This document shows positions 60,371-64,000 of a DNA stretch of 64,000 nucleotides, piece by piece. This DNA is from CAXXOK01 sp963666755 (lineage in GTDB: Bacteria; Bacillota; Clostridia; Christensenellales; Aristaeellaceae). Where the stretch lies: contig CAXXGW010000009.1 of the NCBI GenBank assembly GCA_963666755.2, positions 1,860,001-1,924,000 on the forward strand. Direction: 5' to 3'. Below the pieces are notes generated by a model. That model ran no database searches. It was not told where the DNA came from and saw nothing but the letters and a program-made list of their open reading frames with translations. Both the position numbers and the translations under genes were made by a program. Positions within the stretch are counted from its first letter, which is position 1, and each line of letters starts with the position of its first letter.

Positions 60371-62324
60371 AAAGGTTCACGTGTTCGCGGTAAAATGGTC
60401 TGACAAATTTCGTGACTCAAAAACGATAACCCCTGAGATTGAAGACCTCGCTTTTGCTGACGCGTGTTTTTCGCTTGGCTTTAAAATGGACTGCGGGAAA
60501 GCTTTTATGTCTGCTTATCCGGATACAGATGCTTTCATCAATTACCGTGAACTCATTAAAATTGTCGATCATATCAGCGATACGCAGCTCCTTGGCTCTG
60601 CTGTTTTTTCTCGGTGGCGGTATTTTACGCATTGGGCAGGCCCTGGCGAAGATATCCTTGCGTTTGAGAATCGGTCGTGGTTTATTATCGCGCTTGGCAG
60701 GCTAGAAAGATTGACTGCGCACAACAAAACCAGTTTGCTCACATTTCATGGATGCGCCCGAAAGGTTCAGATCATCTCAAACAATACTTGCTTTGGCCCT
60801 CATCCGTCGTCCGAAGACGAAATGGAGCAGCATCTTTCCATTAGGGCAGATGGAAGCGTGTCCTTCTCCGCCTATGGTTATGGCGATGGAACGAACCACG
60901 TCAGAACACGCATGAAGAGCTTTATTCTTGATGCCGAAAGAGCCGCTCATATTTTAAAAATGATCGGCAATCATTTTTCTGATGAACATGATATGGAATT
61001 TACCACAGACGTTGGCAACTGGAAAATGACAATAACCAACACGGAGAACAAACCCTATCATTTTCGTGGCTCGCTTTGTGCAGCATACGAGGAAGAACTG
61101 GACGACATATCCAATTTGATCCGTTTAAATCTGAACATGCCAGAGCTGCTTGTGTTTGATGGCAGAGCGAATTCGGACAGAATGGAAAGAATTGTGATCG
61201 ACTATCATCGTATCACAAAGATTAAGCCCGATGTCATACCCGAAGGTTCGAGCTGGGAATACGCAACATGGGATTACAGCGAACACTTCCTGATAGACAG
61301 AGAAAGTGAAACATTAGAGCACGTTCAAAAGATCGGCAGCCGTTGTCAGGTATCTCGTAAATATCAGGTTGAAGGAGGCATTACAGCGCTTTTAGACGAT
61401 ATCTATGTGGATGATTTTTTTACGCATACCAAAGGAAATCCAACCGATGCCATCGTCAATCCGCTTGACACAAGGGATTATAGCATTACAGTTGACTTTT
61501 TATACGGCGGTCAGAAAATCCTGACCGGCACTTATGATATAGATGAACTCCCAGACGGCTTTGCTGATTTTTTGCAATCAGTATCTCATTTTATGCGATT
61601 CTACGGAATGGGCGAAATTTTCGACCCTGCGGTGTATGGCAAGCCATTACGCAAGCAGACAGACTGCATCTTTTGTAATGTTCAGTTTGATGATAACGGA
61701 AAAACGTATTGCTATCTGACCGACGACAACAGCCTTGAAGTGGGCGATTCTGTTGTTGTGCCTGTCGGGAAGAACAATCGCGAGGCCGTCGCAAAAATTG
61801 AGAGTATTGAATATCATTCCGCCGAAGATGCGCCGTTTCCATGGGATAAAATCAAAAAGATCGTCAGAAAACATGAAAACACCAAAGATGAAAACTCGGC
61901 TGAAGGAAAAGATACCGTAAAACTGTCTGAGGAAACTATGATCATGGGAAAAGACCCGCTTGCCGGGGTATCCGCCGAAATGTGCCGAAACATACTCGGC
62001 GACGATTATACAGAATCTGCTTTGGCTGCATCGCTTGCGGACGTTTGGAATGAGGTCGGTTGGCTGATGCATGAGGTTGATGATGAAGATTGCGCATCTG
62101 CGGTAAAGGGACGGTATGAATCGTGGTGCTCGTTACAGCTTGAACTGATCCAAAAAGTCGCGGTAATTCTACAATGCGAATGTAAAACGCCTTATATCAA
62201 GCTGTTAACACCTTTTATGGAGCGTAACGGATATCGCGATGTCGGTGGTTGGTGGGCCAAAACAGAAGGAATAAACAGAAACGAACCGAGTGATGGTTCG
62301 GGTGTGCAACCCTTAAAATCGTAA
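60357..62324 (+). CDS. Large protein of unknown function coupled to the HD protein
   Basis: A 655-residue protein that I do not recognise as a whole. The first about 400 residues contain several beta-rich segments without known motifs. At about 420-500 there is a small beta-barrel-like domain (FDDNGKTYCYLTDDNSLEVG, DSVVVPVGKNNREAVAKI) reminiscent of the PriA N-terminal domain and found in other Firmicutes proteins. A helical C-terminal region follows. AGGAGG lies before ATG 60357. The overlap with the HD gene indicates translational coupling and possibly a joint role. Confidence 0.6.
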   Translation: MPANKKVHVFAVKWSDKFRDSKTITPEIEDLAFADACFSLGFKMDCGKAFMSAYPDTDAFINYRELIKIVDHISDTQLLGSAVFSRWRYFTHWAGPGEDILAFENRSWFIIALGRLERLTAHNKTSLLTFHGCARKVQIISNNTCFGPHPSSEDEMEQHLSIRADGSVSFSAYGYGDGTNHVRTRMKSFILDAERAAHILKMIGNHFSDEHDMEFTTDVGNWKMTITNTENKPYHFRGSLCAAYEEELDDISNLIRLNLNMPELLVFDGRANSDRMERIVIDYHRITKIKPDVIPEGSSWEYATWDYSEHFLIDRESETLEHVQKIGSRCQVSRKYQVEGGITALLDDIYVDDFFTHTKGNPTDAIVNPLDTRDYSITVDFLYGGQKILTGTYDIDELPDGFADFLQSVSHFMRFYGMGEIFDPAVYGKPLRKQTDCIFCNVQFDDNGKTYCYLTDDNSLEVGDSVVVPVGKNNREAVAKIESIEYHSAEDAPFPWDKIKKIVRKHENTKDENSAEGKDTVKLSEETMIMGKDPLAGVSAEMCRNILGDDYTESALAASLADVWNEVGWLMHEVDDEDCASAVKGRYESWCSLQLELIQKVAVILQCECKTPYIKLLTPFMERNGYRDVGGWWAKTEGINRNEPSDGSGVQPLKS

Positions 62325-62429
62325 AAGAGGATTTTTATCCGATTTTAACTTGACATTCCTTTCTGCGTATGGTAATATATGGCAATCAATCAGGCCGCTG
62401 ATCCGGCTGAATCTTTGGAGGTGTAACCT

Positions 62430-62600
62430 ATGTCGCGTTGCCCTTATCTCGAGTACAATGACAGCAACATTTTCGGTTACGGCGGCACTTACAAGTGCGC
62501 CATTGCCAACACGGAACCAACCGATCAGGAGGTCAAGAATAAGTGCAACAGCGATTACGGTGACGAATACGAGAAATGTCCGACGTATAAAAACCGCTGA
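62430..62600 (+). CDS. Small Cys-rich protein
   Basis: A 56-residue protein with GGAGGTG at 62417-62423 before ATG 62430. It contains CPYLEYNDSNIFGYGGTYKC, then KNKCNSDYGDEYEKCPTYKN: four or five Cys residues that could bind a metal. Similar small proteins occur widely in Clostridia but have no known function. It is too short for most automatic gene callers. Confidence 0.7.
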   Translation: MSRCPYLEYNDSNIFGYGGTYKCAIANTEPTDQEVKNKCNSDYGDEYEKCPTYKNR

Positions 62601-62694
62601 TTGAAAAGCCGATTGATATCGCATTCCTATGGTTGCGCCTTGAACTTTGCTGTGCTTACAATTCGATATCTCAAGTCTGTTCGATTTTTGCTAT

Positions 62695-62734
62695 AAACCA
62701 GACAAAGCTCCTCCGCAGGAGCTTTGTCTGGTTT
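62695..62734 (+). terminator. Strong terminator hairpin
   Basis: AAACCAGACAAAGCTCCT (62695-62712) pairs perfectly with 62717-62734 over a 4-base loop. The T-run is short on the plus strand, but the 18-bp stem is among the strongest in the window. It ends the 62430 transcript and may also act on minus-strand transcripts. Confidence 0.85.
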
Positions 62735-62895
62735 ACTTATGAACCTCTTTAAAAAAGATCAGAAAAAACCAAAATAGTAAATTAAAACCGCTCCAACCGC
62801 TGGTAATTTCTTTAACGGCGTTTCAGTTCAAAATCACAAACGCCACGATAATTCTCTACACCTCAATCGCCGCATGCCCACCCAGCCTTCGTACT

Positions 62896-64000
62896 TTACG
62901 GCATATTCGGCTCGCCGCCACTCTGGTTCAGCTCGTCCAGCAGCGGCTGCCAGAGGTTTTGGGTTTTGTCAATGACCGCTTTCCAGGCTGCCGCGACATC
63001 AATCTCCTTACCTGCCGTCACAATGCGCAGGATTTCGCTCTGCCAGTCAATCTGGTCATACAGGCTGCGGTTTTCCCCTGTATCAAAAAAGAAGTTGCTC
63101 ATTTCTACAAAAGTCGGTACGGACGGATCCATATACTGCAGCTTGTGGTTGTAGATGGAAAGCGTCATCGCGCCGGCCGCCTTGGTCAGGTCCGTCTGCA
63201 GGGGGGAGATCAGCTCGTACCCATCCTGCGAGGAGGGGCAAATGTGATATAGCAGTTTGCACGCCACGCTGCGCTGGTTGCGCGGCAATGTGGGCGTAGT
63301 CAGGGCATACGGTTTGCCCGCAGCGTCAAAATCCCAATTTTGACCCCGAACCCCGTCGTAAGCTTCGATGGTGCCTTCCAGCGTGGCAAAGTGCTCCAGC
63401 AGGGTAAATACCGCGGCCTCCTTCTGCGGATCCTCCTTTAAATAGGGGCTGACGAGGATGGTGCGCCAGAAGGGATACGAATACGGGTAGCGGAATACTC
63501 CCTGATCGTCCACCAGATACACGGGCTTGGCAGCATAATAATCGGTGATGTGGTCGTTGCTCTGATACATGGCCTGCAGCAAATCGGCGGTGCCCGTCGC
63601 GTGCCCCTCGCTTGCAACGGCGGCCGCTTTCCCGACAGCGAAAAGCCCGATCGCCTCCCCCAGCGTGTGGAACTGGAAGCCGGGCACGAACAGCCCCGCG
63701 TCATAGAACCGCTTCATCTGCCGGATGCCCTCGACCGAGCTCTCCTGCGCCGCGCCCAGCACATACCGCCCATCCACCTTGTAGCAGTAATCGTAGTACG
63801 GGTTGTATGCACAAAGGAACTGTCGGGTCAGGAAGAACGCAGTACCCGCCAGCCCGTACACCGCGTCCGTATCATCCGGGTTGGATTCCACGGCTGTGCG
63901 CAGGTATTCATAGAGCTGGTCAAAGCTCCAGCGATCCGAAAGGAATAAATCCCCCGACATCTGTTTGACCCAATCACTGCGGATAAACAGACTGTCGTGC
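62896..64000 (-). CDS. Extracellular solute-binding protein, C-terminal part
   Basis: The frame is open to the window end (FIRSDWVKQ precedes the first Met at 63960), so only the last about 368 codons are seen. The WxQLYEYLRTAVESNPDDTD region, RQMKRFYDAGLFVPGF, and GLFAVGKAAAVASEGHATG are typical of family-1-type sugar ABC binding proteins, where a pattern of this kind sits in the C-lobe. The signal peptide lies beyond the window. An adjacent sugar ABC permease would be expected further right. Confidence 0.8.
   Translation of the reverse strand, partial: HDSLFIRSDWVKQMSGDLFLSDRWSFDQLYEYLRTAVESNPDDTDAVYGLAGTAFFLTRQFLCAYNPYYDYCYKVDGRYVLGAAQESSVEGIRQMKRFYDAGLFVPGFQFHTLGEAIGLFAVGKAAAVASEGHATGTADLLQAMYQSNDHITDYYAAKPVYLVDDQGVFRYPYSYPFWRTILVSPYLKEDPQKEAAVFTLLEHFATLEGTIEAYDGVRGQNWDFDAAGKPYALTTPTLPRNQRSVACKLLYHICPSSQDGYELISPLQTDLTKAAGAMTLSIYNHKLQYMDPSVPTFVEMSNFFFDTGENRSLYDQIDWQSEILRIVTAGKEIDVAAAWKAVIDKTQNLWQPLLDELNQSGGEPNMP

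Overview
The window looks like an accessory-rich stretch of a Clostridia-like Firmicutes chromosome of moderate to high GC. This is inferred from strong AGGAGG-type ribosome binding sites, AbrB/SpoVT regulators, ReqiPepy6-Gp37-type siphophage tail genes, tandem large serine recombinases with SHOCT and HTH/zinc partners, ImmA/IrrE with a phage repressor, and a split transketolase with a TRAP operon. No rRNA or complete tRNA was recognised, and no species can be named.

Layout. 1-12.2 kb, plus strand: the end of a siphophage late region (tape measure, distal tail, Gp37-like, baseplate, FN3 tail protein, holin, endolysin), then an HTH/zinc protein, a SHOCT protein and two adjacent serine recombinases. 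A truncated duplicate of the SHOCT/recombinase junction brackets an Rnk-like gene. 12.4-13.5 kb: a Fur-family regulator and a QueD-like gene behind a consensus promoter. 13.5-15.1 kb: an inverted-repeat element, a Cys-rich gene and decayed IS remnants. 15.1-27.5 kb: eight minus-strand defence genes, consisting of a PLD/SNF2-type helicase, DUF4391 protein, two-TM protein, type III Mod, HEPN-like protein, type III Res, YbjQ/zinc-ribbon protein and Mrr-like nuclease.

27.8-46.4 kb is a plasmid- or phage-like integrated element. It has a long minus-strand early operon (HTH proteins, AbrB, Dam, MazG-like, HUH Rep, ParA/ParB with parS-like dyads, a frameshifted sigma factor, an antirepressor), a lambda-like switch with four repressor operators, ImmA, an ABC-three-component system with an HNH effector, and a tyrosine integrase. 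The integrase lies beside a displaced 3' half of tRNA-Lys(CTT), the probable attachment site. 46.5-48.1 kb: an IS256-family element with an unusually structured non-coding tail.

48.4-57.3 kb is a catabolic locus: split transketolase, FadR-type regulator, LarA-like protein, mandelate-racemase-type enolase enzyme and a DctPQM TRAP transporter. The transketolase and dctP promoters share related operator sequences, which suggests one regulon for an organic or sugar acid. 57.6-64 kb: IS fragments, a secreted CHAP protein, an HD protein coupled to a large unknown protein, a small Cys-rich protein, and the C-terminal part of an extracellular solute-binding protein that runs off the window.

The best candidates for undescribed biology are the eight-gene extended type III restriction locus with its embedded HEPN and two-TM genes, the HNH ABC-3C system beside the integrase, and the structured tail of the IS256 element.
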